From Agelas oroides (lineage: Eukaryota > Porifera > Demospongiae > Agelasida > Agelasidae): a DNA stretch of 64,000 nucleotides. The notes under the pieces were generated by a model. That model was given only the letters and a program-made list of their open reading frames with translations. It was not told the DNA's origin and searched no databases. Below are positions 20,926 to 33,800 of the stretch, in pieces (position 1 is the stretch's first letter; each line of letters opens with the position of its first letter). The stretch is taken from positions 4,508,871-4,572,870 of the forward strand of contig OX422193.1 in the NCBI GenBank assembly GCA_949130485.1, written 5' to 3'. The position numbers and the translations under genes are program-made.

Positions 20926-22047
20926 ATCAGAGGCATTGGCCTGATCATAGTTGGGAGGGTCATGATCGTTAGAGGGGACAATGCCTTGAGTAGCAGAAGA
21001 GAGATTGGATTCCGTATTTCCTGAGTTGTCGTCGGTTCCAGCTGTGTCTGAGATATGGTTGTTGGCCACGAGACTGACAGGGGCATGAAGCTTGAAAGCT
21101 GCGGCAGAAGCTGAACCATACTTTTTCTTTTTGACAAAAATGCTATTACCATGAATTCTGATATCTTTTTTGTCAGTACCTGACTCAATGAGTAACTTCC
21201 TTTGGCGTAACAGTGTTGCTTCAGTAGATCTTTCATGAGGTGACTGGTGAGGTTTGATAAAGACTACAGGAGTCGAAGATTGTAGTAATTTGTGCCGGTT
21301 GGCCAGAATGCTCAGTGCATCACATGAGCGATTAAGCTTTACTAGTAATGGTCGATTGCGTCCCTCGGTGTAGCTACCCAACCTCACACAGTCGCGAATT
21401 GCTTGGCAGGTAATATCAGGGCAAACCTCCTGAATGGTCTCACTGGCTGACTTTGTATCGTTGCTCATTCGCACATGTCTAGGGGTACCCTTCTTACACT
21501 CTTCAATGCCATACATAATTACATTGAATTTACGATCATCAGGACTTACTGAAGCTCTTTCAGCTGCAGAGTTCCCACCAGACTTGGGAGCTGTAGTGGA
21601 CTTTGTCTTTCTCTTTACCACAGAGCTCCACCTATTCGAGTTGCCTTCCAACAAGCGAGAGCTCTCTTGGTGCTGCTCACCCTCGGAGTCACTAGTGGAC
21701 ACCGTAGGGTAGTTGTCACACGGCTGCCTTCCTTGTGCTAGCAGTTCTTTCGTCGCGGCCAGTTCAGCTTTTAGGCGCTCTACCTCAGCCACCAGTTGTA
21801 AAACTCGTTCGCTTTGAAGTGCCTGGTTGCAGACCATACAGACGAAGGGGCGGGAAGAGGAGGTAGCGAACTGTTTGTGGTGGGTGACAGAGACACTTGC
21901 ACAGTAGCGGTGGAACGTTAGTCTGCATTGGCCCTCACACTGGATAGTGTCTTCTTTGTTCTCTACTATTGGGCGACAACAGAGGTCACAGTTGGAAGAG
22001 TCTTTGTTCGCTGTCTTCTTTTTTGGAGGCAGTTCAAACGCGTCGGT
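20923..22047 (-). CDS. LINE ORF1, PHD finger plus RRM-like protein, 5' partial
   Basis: Open frame of 374 codons ending in UGA at 20925-20923. The first 70 codons lie upstream of the first AUG (21837) and encode a PHD finger with complete C4HC3 spacing: Cys20-x2-Cys23, Cys37-x3-Cys41, His46-x2-Cys49, Cys70-x2-Cys73. Next comes a leucine-rich probable coiled coil (VLQLVAEVERLKAELAA), then a Ser/Thr/Lys-rich linker, then an RRM-like segment containing FNVIMYGIEE, IRDCVRLG and RPLLVKLNRS, as in LINE ORF1 RNA-binding proteins. The tail is Asn/Asp/Ser-rich. PHD fingers in ORF1 are known for CR1-like elements. ORF1 proteins coat element RNA. The start codon is missing because the insertion is 5'-truncated; the frame runs back to a stop at 22050-22048 in the junction. 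The ORF2 frame follows directly in the same frame. Confidence 0.88.
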   Translation of the reverse strand, partial: TDAFELPPKKKTANKDSSNCDLCCRPIVENKEDTIQCEGQCRLTFHRYCASVSVTHHKQFATSSSRPFVCMVCNQALQSERVLQLVAEVERLKAELAATKELLAQGRQPCDNYPTVSTSDSEGEQHQESSRLLEGNSNRWSSVVKRKTKSTTAPKSGGNSAAERASVSPDDRKFNVIMYGIEECKKGTPRHVRMSNDTKSASETIQEVCPDITCQAIRDCVRLGSYTEGRNRPLLVKLNRSCDALSILANRHKLLQSSTPVVFIKPHQSPHERSTEATLLRQRKLLIESGTDKKDIRIHGNSIFVKKKKYGSASAAAFKLHAPVSLVANNHISDTAGTDDNSGNTESNLSSATQGIVPSNDHDPPNYDQANASD

Positions 22048-22142
22048 TTATATAATTTCAATCTTGTGTAAGTGCGGGGAAGGTCTGACAAAAACCGTTT
22101 AAACCGCCGTGGAGGCCCTATGAAGCTCGTTCAAGCAAGTGA
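22048..22142. other. LINE 5' junction and short monomer
   Basis: Between the last ORF1 codon at 22045 and clear satellite at 22057 lie about ten A/T-rich bases (TATATAAT) of unclear origin, perhaps extra bases added at insertion or a diverged target duplication. One monomer further on, at 22131, the sequence TTCAAGCAAGTGACAGG lacks the TGTTTA normally found between GCA and AGTGAC, giving a monomer about 6 bp short. Confidence 0.6.
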
Positions 22143-23094
22143 CAGGAAGGATCTAGAAAGCGGTTTTCACCAATGTGCAGGTCCTGTGAAACTCGTGCAA
22201 GCCTGTTTAAGTACCAGGAAAGATCGAGAAAGCAGTTTTCACCACTGTGGAGGTCCTGTGAGGCTCGTTCAAGCCTGTTTATGTGCGTGAAAGGTCTGTC
22301 AAAGCTGTTTCAACCACAGTATAGGTACTGTGAAGCTCGTGCAAGCCTATTTAAGTGTCAGGAAAGATCTAGAAAACAGTTTTCATCACTGTAGAGGTCG
22401 TGTGAGGCTCATCCCTGCCAGTTTAAATGCTGGCAAGGTCTGAAATAGCTGTTTTAACCGCCGTGGAGGTGCTTTGAAGCACGTGCGGCCTGTTTATGTG
22501 CCAGGAAAGATCTAGGAAAAGCAGTTTTCACCACTGTGCAGGTCCTGTGAAGCTCGTGCAAGGTTTAAGTGCGGGAAACGTCTGACAAAGCCGTTTTAAC
22601 CGGTTGTATGAGGCTCAAGCAAGCCTGTTTAAATGCGGGAAAGGTGTGAAACAGCTGCTTTAACCGCCGTGGAGGAGCTTTGAAGCACATACAGGCCTGT
22701 TTAAGAGCCAGGAAAGATCGAGAAAGCAGCTTTCACCACTGTGCAGGTGCTGTGAAACTCGTGCAAGCCTGTTTAAGACCCAGGAAAGATCGAGAATGCA
22801 GTTTTCACCACTGTTGAGGTCCTGTGAAGCTCGTACAATCTTGTTTAAGTGCGGGAAAGGTCTGACAAAAACGTTTTCAACCGCCGTGGAGGCCCTATGA
22901 AGGTTGTGCAAGCCTGTTTAAGTGTCCGGAAAGATCTAGAAAGCAGTTTTCACCGCTGTGGAGGCCCTGTGAAGATAGTGCAAGCCTGTTTATGTGCAAG
23001 GAAAGTTCTGGAAAGCGGTTTTCACCACTGTACTGCTCCTGTGAAGCTCGTGTAAGCCTGTTTAAGTGTCAGGAAAGAACTAGAAAGCAGTTTT

Positions 23095-25260
23095 CATCAC
23101 TGTAGAGGTCCTGTGAGGCTCGTCCCAGCCTGTTTCCATGCGAGAAAGGTCTGAAACAGCTGTTTTAACAGCCGTGGAGGAGCTTTGATGCACGTGCAGG
23201 CCTGTTTATGTGCCCGGAAAGATCTAGAAAGCAGTTTTCATCACCGTGCAGTTCCTGTGAAGCTCGTGCAAGCCTGTTTAAGCGTCAGGAAAGATCGGGA
23301 AAGCAGTTTTCACCGCTGTTGAGGTCGTGTGAAGCTCGTGCAAGCCTGTTTATACGTCAGGAATGATCGAGAAAGCAGTTTTCACAACTGTGCAGGTCCT
23401 GTGAAGCTCGTGCAAGCTTGTTTAAGTGCCAGGAAAAAGCGATAAAACAGTTTTCAGCACTGTGCAGGTGCTGTGAAGCTCGTGCAATCCCGTTTAAGTG
23501 TGGGAAACGTCTGACAAATCCGTTTTAACCGCCGAGAATGTGCTGTGAAGCTCGTGCAAGCACATATAAGTGTCATGACAGGAAAGATCTAGAAAACAGT
23601 TATCACCGCAGTGGAAGTCTTGTGACGCACGTGCAAGCCTGTTTATGAGCCAGAAAAGATCTAGAAAGCAGTTTTCACCACTGTGGAGGCACTGCAAATC
23701 TCGTCCAAGCATGTTTAAGTGACAGGAAAGATGTAGAAAGCGGTTTTTACCACTGTGCAGGTGCTGTGGAGCTCGTGCAAGCCTGTTTAAGAACCAGGAA
23801 AGATCGAGAATGCAGTTTTCACCGCTGTGGAGGTCCTGTGAAGCTCGTTCAATCTTGTGTAAGTGCGGGGATGGTCTGACAAAAACGTTTTCAACCGCCG
23901 TGGAGGCCCTATGAAGGTCGTGCAAGACTGTTTAAGTGTCCGGAAAGATCTAGAAAGCAGTTTTCACCGCTGTGGAGGTCCTGTGAGGATCGTGCAAGCC
24001 TGTTTATGAGCCAGAAAAGACCTAGAAAGCAGTTTTCACCACTGTGGAGGCCCTGTGAAGATAGTGCAAACCTGTTCATTTGCAAGGAAAGTTCTGGAAA
24101 GCGGTTTTCACCACTGTACTGCTCCTGTGAAGATCATGTAAGCCTGTTTAAGTGTCAGGAAAGAACTAGAAAGCAGTTTTCAGCACTGTAGAGGTCCTGT
24201 GAGGCTCGTCCAAGCCTGTTTCCATGCGGGAAAGGTCTGAAACAGCTGTTTTAACAGCCGTGGAGGAGCTTTGATGCACGAGCAGGCCTGTTTATGTGCC
24301 CGGAAAGATCTAGAAAGCAGTTTTCATCACCGTGCAGTTCCTGAGAAGCTCATGCAAGCCTGTTAAAGAGCCAGGAAAGATCGGGAAAGCAGATTTCACC
24401 GCTGTTGAGGTCGTGTGAAGCTCGTGCAAGCCTGTTTATACGACACGAATGATCGAGAAAGCAGTTTTCACAACTGTGCAGGTCCTGTGAAGCTCGTGCA
24501 ACCTTGTTTAAGAGCCAGGAAGAATCGATAAAACAGTTTTCAGCACTGTGCAGGTGCTGTGAAGCTCGTGCAAGCCCGTTTAAGTGCGGGAAACGTCTGA
24601 CAAATCCGTTTTAACCACCGAGAATGTGCTGTGAAGCTCGTGCAAGCATATATAAGTGTCAGGAAAGATGTAGAAAGCAGTTATCACCACAGTGGAAGTC
24701 TTGTGAGGCTCGTACAAGCCTGTTTATGAGCCACAAAAGACCTAGAAAGCAGTTTTCACCACTGTGGAGGCACTGCAAACCTCGTCCAAGCATGTTTAAG
24801 TGACAGGAAAGATGTAGAAAGCGGTTTTCACCACTGTGCAGGTGCTGTGGAGCTCGTGCAAGCCGGTTTAAGAGCCAGGAAAGATCGAGAATGCAGTTTT
24901 CACCGCTGTGGAGGTCCTGTGAAGCTCGTTCATTCTTGTGTAAGTGCGGGGAAGGTCTGACAAAAACGTTTTCAACCGCCGTGGAGGCCCTGTGAAGGTC
25001 GTGCAAGCCTGTTTAAGTGTCCGGAAAGATCTAGAAAGCAGTTTTCACCGCTGTGGAGGTCCTGTGAGGATCGTGCAAGCCTGTTTATGAGCCAGAAAAG
25101 ACCTAGAAAGCAGTTTTTACCACTGTGGAGGCCTTGTGAAGATAGTGCAAGCCTGTTTATGTGCAAGGAAAGTTCTGGAAAGCGGTTTTCACCACTGTAC
25201 TTCTCCTGTGAAGCTCATGTAAGCCTGTTTAAGTGTCAGGAAAGAACTAGAAAGCAGTTT
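23095..25260. repeat. Tandem pair of about 1086-bp (15-monomer) units
   Basis: Copy 1 is about 23095-24180 and copy 2 is about 24181-25260, at an offset of 1086 (15 x 72 plus 6). Shared rare variants include TCACCGTGCAGTTCC at 23241 and 24327, and a monomer with GCACTGCAAA. From 25264 a third, partial copy begins at an offset of about 937 from copy 2 and is lost after about 25588. The third copy therefore starts from a shortened unit of about 13 monomers. Confidence 0.7.
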
Positions 25261-28200
25261 TCATCACCGTGAAGTTCCTGTGAAGCTCGTGCAAGCCTGT
25301 TTAAGAGCCAGGAAAGATCGGGAAAGCAGTTTTCACCGCTGTTGAGGTCGTGTGAAGCTCGTGCAAGCCTGTTTATACGACACGAATGATCGAGAAAGCA
25401 GTTTTCACAACTGTGCAGGTCCTGAGAAGCTCGTGCAACCTTGTTTAAGAGCCAGGAAGAATCGATAAAACAGTTTTCAGCACTGTGCAGGTGCTGTGAA
25501 GCTTGTGCAAGCCTGTTTAAGTGCGGGAAACGTCTGACAAATCCGTTTTAACCACCGAGAATGTGCTGTGAAGCTCGTGCAAGCATATATAAGTGTCCGG
25601 AAAGATCTAGAAAGCAGTTTTCACCGCTGTGCAGGTCCTGTGAGGATCGTGCAAGCCTGTTTATGAGCCAGAAAAGACCTAGAAAGCAGTTTTCACCACT
25701 GTGGAGGCCCTGTGAAGATAGTGCAAGCCTGTTTATGTGCAAGGAAAGTTCTGGAAAGCGGTTTTCACCACTGTACTGCTCCTGTGAAGCTCATGTAAGC
25801 CTGTTTAAGTGTCAGGAAAGAACTAGAAAGCAGTTTTTAGCACTGTAGAGGTCCTGTGTGGGTCGTCCCAGCTTGTTTACATGCGGGAAAGGTCTGAAAC
25901 AGCTGTTTTAACAGCCGTGGAGGAGCTTTGATGCACGTGCAGGCCTGTTTATGTGTCCGGAAAGATCTAGAAAGCAGTTTTCATCACCGTGCAGTTCCTG
26001 AGAAGCTCGTGCAAGCCTGTTTAAGAGCCAGGAAAAATCTAGAAAGCGGTTTTCACCAATGTGCAGGTCCTGAGAAACTCGTGCAAGCCTGTTTAAGCAC
26101 CAGGAAAGATCGAGAAAGCAGTTTTCACCACTGTGGAAGTCCTGTGAGGCTCGTTCAAGCCTGTTTATGTGCGTCAAAGGTCTGTCAAAGCTGCTTTAAC
26201 CACAGTATAGGTCCTGTGAAGCTCGTGCAAGCCTGTTTAAGTGTCAGGAAAGATCTAGAAAACAGTTTTCATCACTGTAGAGGTCGTGTGAGGCTCATCC
26301 CTGCCAGTTTAAATGCGGGCAAGGTCTGAAATAGCTGTTTTAAACGCCGTGGAGGTGCTTTGAAGGACGTGCGGCCTGTTTATGTGCCAGGAAAGATCTA
26401 GGAAAAGTAGTTTTCATCACTGTGCAGGTCCTGTGAAGCGCGTGCAAGCCTGTTTAAGTGCGGTAAACGTCTGACAAAGCCGTTTTAGCCGCTTCTATGA
26501 GCCTCATGCCAGCCTGTTTAAATGCGGGAAAGGTGTGAAACATCTGCTTTAACCGCCGTGGAGGAGCTTTGATCCACATACAGGCCTGTTTAAAAGCCAG
26601 GAAAGATCGAGAAAGCAGCTTTCACCACTGTGCAGGTGCTGTGAAACTCGTGCAAGCCTGTTTAAGAGCCAGGAAAGATCGAGAATGCAGTTTTCACCAC
26701 TGTTGATGTCCTTTGAAGCTCGTAAGCAGTTTTCACCACTGTGGAGGCCCTGTGAGGATAGTGCAAGCTTGTTTATGTGCAAGGAAAGTTCTGGGAAGCG
26801 GTTTTCACCACTGTACTGCTCCTGTGAAGCTCGTGTAAGCCTGTTTAAGTGTCAGGAAAGAACTAGAAAGTAGTTTTCAGCACCTTAGAGGTCCTGTGAG
26901 GCTGGTTCCAGCCTGTTTACATGCGGGAAAGGTCTGAAACAGCTGTTTTAACCGCCGTGGAGGAGCTTTGATGCACGTGCAGGCCTGTTTATGTGCCCGG
27001 AAAGATCTAGAAAGCAGTTTTCATCGCTGTGCAGGTCCAGTGAAGCTCGTGCAAGCTTGTTTAAGAGCAAGGAAAAATCGATAAAGCAGTTTTCAGCACT
27101 GTGCAGGTGCTGTGAAGCTGGTGCAAGCCTGTTTAAGTGCGGGAAACGTCTGACAAAGCCGTTTTAACCCCCGTGAATGTGCTATGAGGCTCATGCCAGC
27201 CTGTTTCAATGCGGGAAAGTGTGAAACAGCTGTTTTAACCGCCGTGGATGAGCTTTAATGCACATATAGGCCTGTTTATGTGCCCGGAAAGATCTAGAAA
27301 GTAGTTTTCATCACTGTGCTGGTGCTGTGAAGCTCGTGCAAGCTTGTTTAAGAGCCAGGAAAAATCGATAAAGCTGTTTTCAGCACAGTGCAGGTGCTGT
27401 GAAGCTCGTGCAAGCCTGTTTAAGAGCCAGGAAAGATCGGGAAAGCAGTTTTCACCGCTGTTGAGGTCCTGTGAAGCTCGTACAATCTTGTTTAAGTGCG
27501 GGAAATGTCTGACAAAAACGTTTTCAACCGCCGTGGAGGCCCTATAAAGGTCGTGCAAGCCTGTTTAAGTATACGGAAAGTTCTAGAAAGCAGTTTTCAC
27601 TGCTGCGGAGATCCTGTGAGGATCGTGCAAGCCTGTTTATGAGCCAGAAAAGACCTAGAAAGCAGTTCTCACTAATGTGGAGGCCCAGTGAAGATAGTGC
27701 AAGCTTGGTTATGTGCAAGGAAAGTTCTGGAAAGCGGTTTTGACCACTGTATAGCTCCTGTGAAGCTCGTGTAAGCCTGTTTAAGTGTCAGGAAAGAACT
27801 AGAAAGCAGTTTTCAGCACTGTAGAGGTCCTGTGGGACTCGTCCCAGCCTGTTTCCATGCGGGAAAGGTCTGAAACAGCTGCTTTAACAGCCGTGGAGGA
27901 GCTTTGATGCACGTGCAGGCCTGTTTATGTGCCCGGAAAGATGTAGAAAGCAGTTTTCATCACTGTGCAGGTCCAAGTGAAGCTCGTGCAAGCCTGTTTA
28001 AGTGCCATGAAATATCGAGAAAGCAGTTTTCACCACTGTGGAGGTCCTGTGAGGCTCGTTCAAGCCTGTTTATGAGACAGAAAAGACCTAGAAAGCAGTT
28101 TTCACCTCTGTGGAGGCACTGCAAACCTCGTCCAAGCATGTTTAGGTGACAGGAAAGATCTATAAAGCGGTTTGCACCACTGTGCAGGTGCTGTGGAGCT

Positions 28201-30899
28201 CGTGCAAGCCTGTTTAAGAGCCAGGAAAGATCGAGAATGCAGTTTTCACCGCTGTGGAGGTCCTGTGAAGCTCGTTCAATCTTGTGTAAGTGCGAGGAAG
28301 ATCTGACAAAAACCGTTTAAACCGCCGAGGAGGCCCTATGAAGCTCGTTCAAGCCTGTTTGTGCGCCAGGAAAGATCTAGAAAGCGGTTTTCACAACTGT
28401 GTAGGTCCTGTGAAGCTTGTGCAAGAATGTTTGAGTGTGGAAAACGTCTGACAAATCCGTTTTAACCGCCGATAATATGCTGTGATGCTCGTTCAAGCAT
28501 ATATAAGTGTCAGGAAAGATCTAGAAAGCAGTTATCACCACAGTGGAAGTCTTGTGAGGCTCGTGCAAGCCTCTTTATGCGCCAGAAAAGACCTAGAAAG
28601 CAGTTTTCACCACTGTGGAGGCACTGCAAACCTCGTCCAAGCATGTTTAAGTGACAGTAAAAATCTAGAAAGCGGTTTTCACCAATGTGCAAGTCCTGAG
28701 AAACTCGTGCAAGCCTGTTTAAGTATCAGGAAAGATCGAGAAAGCAGTTTTCACCACTGTGGAAGTCCTGTGAGGCTTGTTCAAGCCTGCTTATGTGCGT
28801 CAAAGGTCTGTCAAAGCTGTTTTAACCACAGTATAGTTCCTGTGAAGCTCGTGCAAGCCTGTTTATGTGTCAGGAAAGATCTAGAAATCAATTTTCATCA
28901 CTGTAGAGGACGTGTGAGGCTCATCATGCCAGTTTAAATGCGGGCAAGGTTTGAAATAGCTGTTTTAACCGCCGTGGAGGTGCTTTGAAGCACGTGCGGC
29001 CTGTTTATGTGCCAGGAAAGATCTAGGAAAAGCAGTTTTCACCACTGTGCAGGTCCTGTGAAGCTCATGCAAGCCTGTTTAAGTGCGGGAAACGTCTGAC
29101 AAAGCCGTTTTAACCGCTTCTATGAGCCTCATGCCAGCCTGTTTAAATGCGGGAAAGGTGTAAAACAGCTGCTTTAACCGCCGTGGAGGAGCTTTGATGC
29201 ACATACAGGCCTGTTTAAAAGCCAGGAAAGATCGAGAAAGCAGCTTTCACCACTGTGCAGGTGCTGTGAAGCTCGTGCAAGCCTGTTTAAGAGCCAGGAA
29301 AGATCGGGAAAGCAGTTTTCACCGCTGTTGAGGTCCTGTGAAGCTCGTACAATCTTGTTTAAGTGCGGGAAAGGTCTGACAAAAACGTTTTCAACCGCCG
29401 TGGAGGCCCTATGAAGGTCGTGCAAGCCTGTTTATGTGTCCAGAAATATCTAGAAAGCAGTTTTCACCGCTGTGGTGGTCCTGTGAGGATCGTGCAAGCC
29501 TGATTATGAGCCAGAAAAGACCTAGAAAGCAGTTTTCACTGCTGTGAAGGCCCTGTGAAGATAGTGCAAGCCCGTTTATGTGCAAGGAAAGTTCTGGGAA
29601 GCGGTTTTCACCACTGTACTGCTCCTGTGAAGCTGGTGTAAGCCTGTTTAAGTGTCAGGAAAGAACTAGATAGCAGTTTTCAGCACTGTAGAGGTCCTGT
29701 GAGGCTCGTCCCAGCCTGTTTACATGCGGAAAGGTCTGAAACAGCTGTTTTAACCGCCTTGGAGAAGATTTGATGTACGTGCAGGTCTGTTTATGTGCCC
29801 GGAAAGATCTAGAAAGCAGTTTTCATCACTCTGCAGCTCCTGTGTAGCTCGTGCAAGCTTGTTTAAGAGCCAGGAAAAATCGATAAAGCAGTTTTCAGCA
29901 CTGTGCAGGTGCTGTGAAGCTCGTGTAAGCCTGTTTAAGAGCCAGGAAAGATCGGGAAAGCAGTTTTCACCGCTGTTGGGGTCTAGTGAAGCTCGCACAA
30001 TCTTGTTTAAGTGCGGGAAATGTCTGACAAAAACGGTTTCAACCGCCGTGGAGGCCCTATGAAGGTCGTGCAAGCCTGTTTAATTGTCTGGAAAGATCTA
30101 GAAAGCAGTTTTCACCACTGTGGAGGTCCTGTGAGGATTGTGCAAGGCTGTTTATGAACCAGAAAAGACCTAGAAAGCAGTTTTCACCACTGAGGAGGCC
30201 CTGTGAAGATAGTGCAAGCCTGTTTATGTGTAAGGAAAGTTCTGGAAAGCGGTTTTCACCACTGTACTGCTCATGTGAAGCTCGTGTAAGCCTGTTTAAG
30301 TGTCAGGAAAGAACTAGAAAGCAGTTTTCAGCAATGTAGAGGTCCTGTGAGGCTCGTCCCATCCTGTATCCATGCGGGAAAGGTCTGAAACAGCTGTTTT
30401 AACAGCAGTGGGGGAGCTTTAATGCACGTGCCGGCCTGTTTATGTGCCCGGAAAGCTCTAGAAAGCAGTTTTCATCACTGTGGAGGTCCAGTGAAGCTCG
30501 TGAAAGTTTGTTTAAGAGCCAGGAAAAATCGATAAAGCAGGTTTCAGCACTGTGCAGGTGCTGTGAAGCTCGTGCAAGCCTGTTTAAGAGCCAGGAAAGA
30601 TCGGGAAAGAGTTTTCACCGCTGTTGAGGTCCTGTGAAGCACGTACAATCTTGTTTCAGTGCGGGAAAGGTCTGACAAAAACGGTTTCAACCGCCGTTGA
30701 GGCCCTATGAAGGTCGTGCAAGCCTGTTTATGTGTCCGGAAAGATCTAGAAAGCAGTTTTCACTGTTGTGAAGGTCCTGTAAGGGTAGTGCAGGACTGTT
30801 TATGAACCAGAGAAGACCTAGAAAGCAGTTTTCACCGTTGTGGAGGTCCTGTGAGGATCGTGCAAGCCTGTTTCCATGCGGGAAAGGTCTGAAACAGCT

Positions 30900-33800
30900 G
30901 TTTTAACAGCCGTGGAGGAACTTTGATGCACGTGCAGGCCTATTTATGTGCCTGGAACGATCTAGAAAGCAGTTTTCATCACCGTGCAGGTGCTGAGAAG
31001 CTCGTGCAAGCCTGTTTAAGAGCCAGGAAAGATCGGGAAAACAGTTTACACCGCTGTTGAGGTCGTGTGAAGCTCGTGCAAGCCTGTTTATATGTCAGGA
31101 AAGATCGAGAAAGCAGTTTTCACAACTGTGCAGGTCCTGTGAAGCTCGTACAAGCCTGTTTAGGAGCCAGGAAAGATCTAGAAAGCAGTTTTCACAACTG
31201 TGTAGGTCCTGTGAAGCTCGTGGAAGCCTGTTTAAGTGCGGGAAACGTCTGACAAATTTAACCGCCGAGAAGGTGCTGTGAAGCTCATGCAAGCCTGTAT
31301 AAGTGTCAGGAAAGATCTAGAAAGCTGTTATCACCACAGTGGAAGTCTTGTGAGGCTCGTCAAATCTGTTTATTAGCGAGAAAAGACCTAGAAAGCAGTT
31401 TTCACCACTGTGGAGGCACTGTCAAGCTCGTCCAAGCCTGTTTAAGTGTCAGGAAAGATCTAGAAAACAGTTTTCATCACTGTAGAGGTCGTGTGAGGCT
31501 CGTCCCTGCCAGTTTAAATGCGGGAAAGGTGTGAAACAGCTTTTTTAACCGCCGTGGAGGAGCTTTGATGCACATACAGGCCTGTTTGTGCCCGGAAAGA
31601 TCTAGAAAGTAGTTTTCGTCACTGTGCAGGTTCTGTGAAGCTCGTGTAAGCCTCTTTAAGAGCCAGGAAAGATCGGGAAAGCAGTTTTCACCGCTGTTGG
31701 GGTCTTGTGAAGCTCGTATGATCTTGTTTATGTGCGGGAAAGGTCTGACAAAAACGGTTTCAACCGCCGTGAAGACCCTATGAAGGTCGTGCAAGCCTGT
31801 TTAAGTGTCCTGAAAGATCTAGAAAGCAGTTTTCACCATTGTGGAGGTCCAGTGAGGATCGTGCAAGCCTGTTTATGAACTAGAAAAGACCTAGAAAGCA
31901 GTTTTCACCACTGTGGAGGCCCTGTGAAGATAGTGGAAGCCTGTTTATGTGCAAGGAAAGTTCTGGAAAGCGGTTTTCGCCACTGTACTTCTCCTGTGAA
32001 GCTTGTGTAATCCTGTTCAACTGTCACGAAAGAACTAGAAAGCCGTTTTCAGCAATGTAGAGTTCCTGTGAGGCTCGTCCCAGCCTGTTTCCATGCGGAA
32101 AAGGTCTGAAACAGCTGTTTTAACAGCCGTTGAGGAACTTTGGTGCACGTGCAGGCCTGTTTATGTGCCCGGAAAGATCTAGAAAGCAGTTTTCATCACT
32201 GTGCAGGTCCTGTGAAGCTCGTGCAAGCCTGTTTAAGAGCCAGGAAAGATCGGGAAAGCAGTTTATACCGCTGTTGAGGTTGTGTGAAGCTCGAGCAAGC
32301 CTGTTTATATATCAGGAAAGATCGAGAAAGCAGTTTTCACAACTGTGCAGGTCCTGTGAAGCTCGTACAAGCCTGTTTAGGAGCCAGGAAAGATCTAGAA
32401 AGCAGTTTTCACAACTGTGTAGGTCCTGTGAAGCTCGTGCAATCCTGTTTAAGTGCGGGAAACGTCTGACAAATTTAACCGCCGAGAAAGTGCTGTGAAT
32501 CTCATGCAAGCCTGTATAAGTGTCAGGAAAGATCTAGAAAGCAGTTATCACCACAGTGGAAGTCTTGTGAGGCTCGTCAAATCTGTTTATGAGCCAGAAA
32601 AGACATAGAAAACAGTTTTCATCACTGCAGAGGTCGTGTGAGGCTCGTCCCTGCCAGTTTAAATGCGGGAAAGGTGTGAAACAGCTTTTTTAACCACCGT
32701 GGAGGAGCTTTGATGCACATACAGGCCTGTTTATGTGCCCGGAAAGATCTAGAAAGTAGTTTTCATCACTGTGCAGGTACTGTGAAGCTCGTACAAGCTT
32801 GTTTAAGAGCCAGGAAAAATCGATAAATCTGTTTTCAGCACTGTGCAGGTGCTGTGAAGCTCGTGCAAGCCTGTTTAAGAGACAGGAAAGATCGGGAAAG
32901 CAGTTTTCATCGCTGTTGAGGTCCTGTGAAGCTCGTACGATCTTGATTATATGCGGGAAAGGTCTGAGGAAAACGGTTTCAACGGCCGTGGAGGCCCTAT
33001 GAAGGTCGTGCAAGCCTGTTTAAGTGTCCGGAAAGATCTAGAAAGCAGTTTTCACCACTGTGGAGGTCCTGTGAGGATCGTGCAAGCCTGTTTATGAGCC
33101 AGAAAAGACCTAGAAAGCAGTTTTCACCACTGTGGAGGCCCTGTCAAGATAGTGCAAGCCTGTTTATGTGCGAGGAAAGTTCAGGAAAGCGGATTTCACC
33201 ACTGTACTGCTGCTGTGAAGCTCGTGTAAGCCTGTTTAAGTGTCAGGAAAGAACTAGAAAGCAGTTTTCAGCACTGTAGAGGTCCTGTGAGGCTTGTCCC
33301 AGCCTGTTTACATGCGGCAAAGGTCTGAAACAGCTGTTTTCACAGCCGTGCAGGAGCTTTCATGCACATGCAGGCATGTTTATGTGCCCGGAAAATCTAG
33401 ATAGCAGTTTTCATCACCGTGAAGGTCCTGTGAAGCTCGTGCAAGCCTGTTTATGAGCCAGAAAAGACCTAGAAAGCAGTTTTCATCACTGTGGAGGCAC
33501 TGCAAACCTCGTCCAAGCATGTTTAAGTAACAGGAAAGATGTAGAAAGCGGTTTTCACCACTGTGCAGGTGCTGTGGAGCTCGTGCAAGCCTGTTTAAGA
33601 GCCAGGAAAGATCGAGAATGCAGTTTTCACAGCTGTGGAGATCCTGTGAAGCTCGTTCAATCTTGTGTAAGTGCGGGGAAGGTCTGACAAAAACCGTTTA
33701 AACTGCCGTGGAGGCCTTATGAAGCTCGGTCAAGCCTGTTTATGCGCCAGGAAAGATCTAGAAAGCGTTTTTCACAACTGTGTAAGTCCTGTGAAGCTCG

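Larger units (their letters stand above)
17603..22047 (-). mobile_element. CR1-like LINE (non-LTR retrotransposon), 5'-truncated
   Basis: About 4.4 kb of unique sequence interrupts the satellite and reads on the minus strand. In transcript order it has ORF1 (PHD finger, coiled coil, RRM-like domain), ORF2 with an APE-type endonuclease and a reverse transcriptase, a 3'UTR of about 290 bp, and a terminal (AAT)13 tail. No RNase H domain is evident after the reverse transcriptase. The motifs YLDFKKAFDSV, PQGSILGPLLF and FADD, and the PHD finger in ORF1, fit the CR1/Jockey group. The 5' end lies inside ORF1: no AUG precedes the PHD finger and there is no 5'UTR, as expected of incomplete reverse transcription. 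ORF2 is split by one frame change. The element otherwise looks well preserved and so rather young. No exact target site duplication is visible. Confidence 0.93.

Noticed and set aside
22047-22056. TTTATATAAT at the 5' junction as a target site duplication of TTTAATTATT at the 3' junction
   Set aside because: The two strings share only TTTA exactly, and the 3' one is part of the ATT tail, so no duplication can be claimed.
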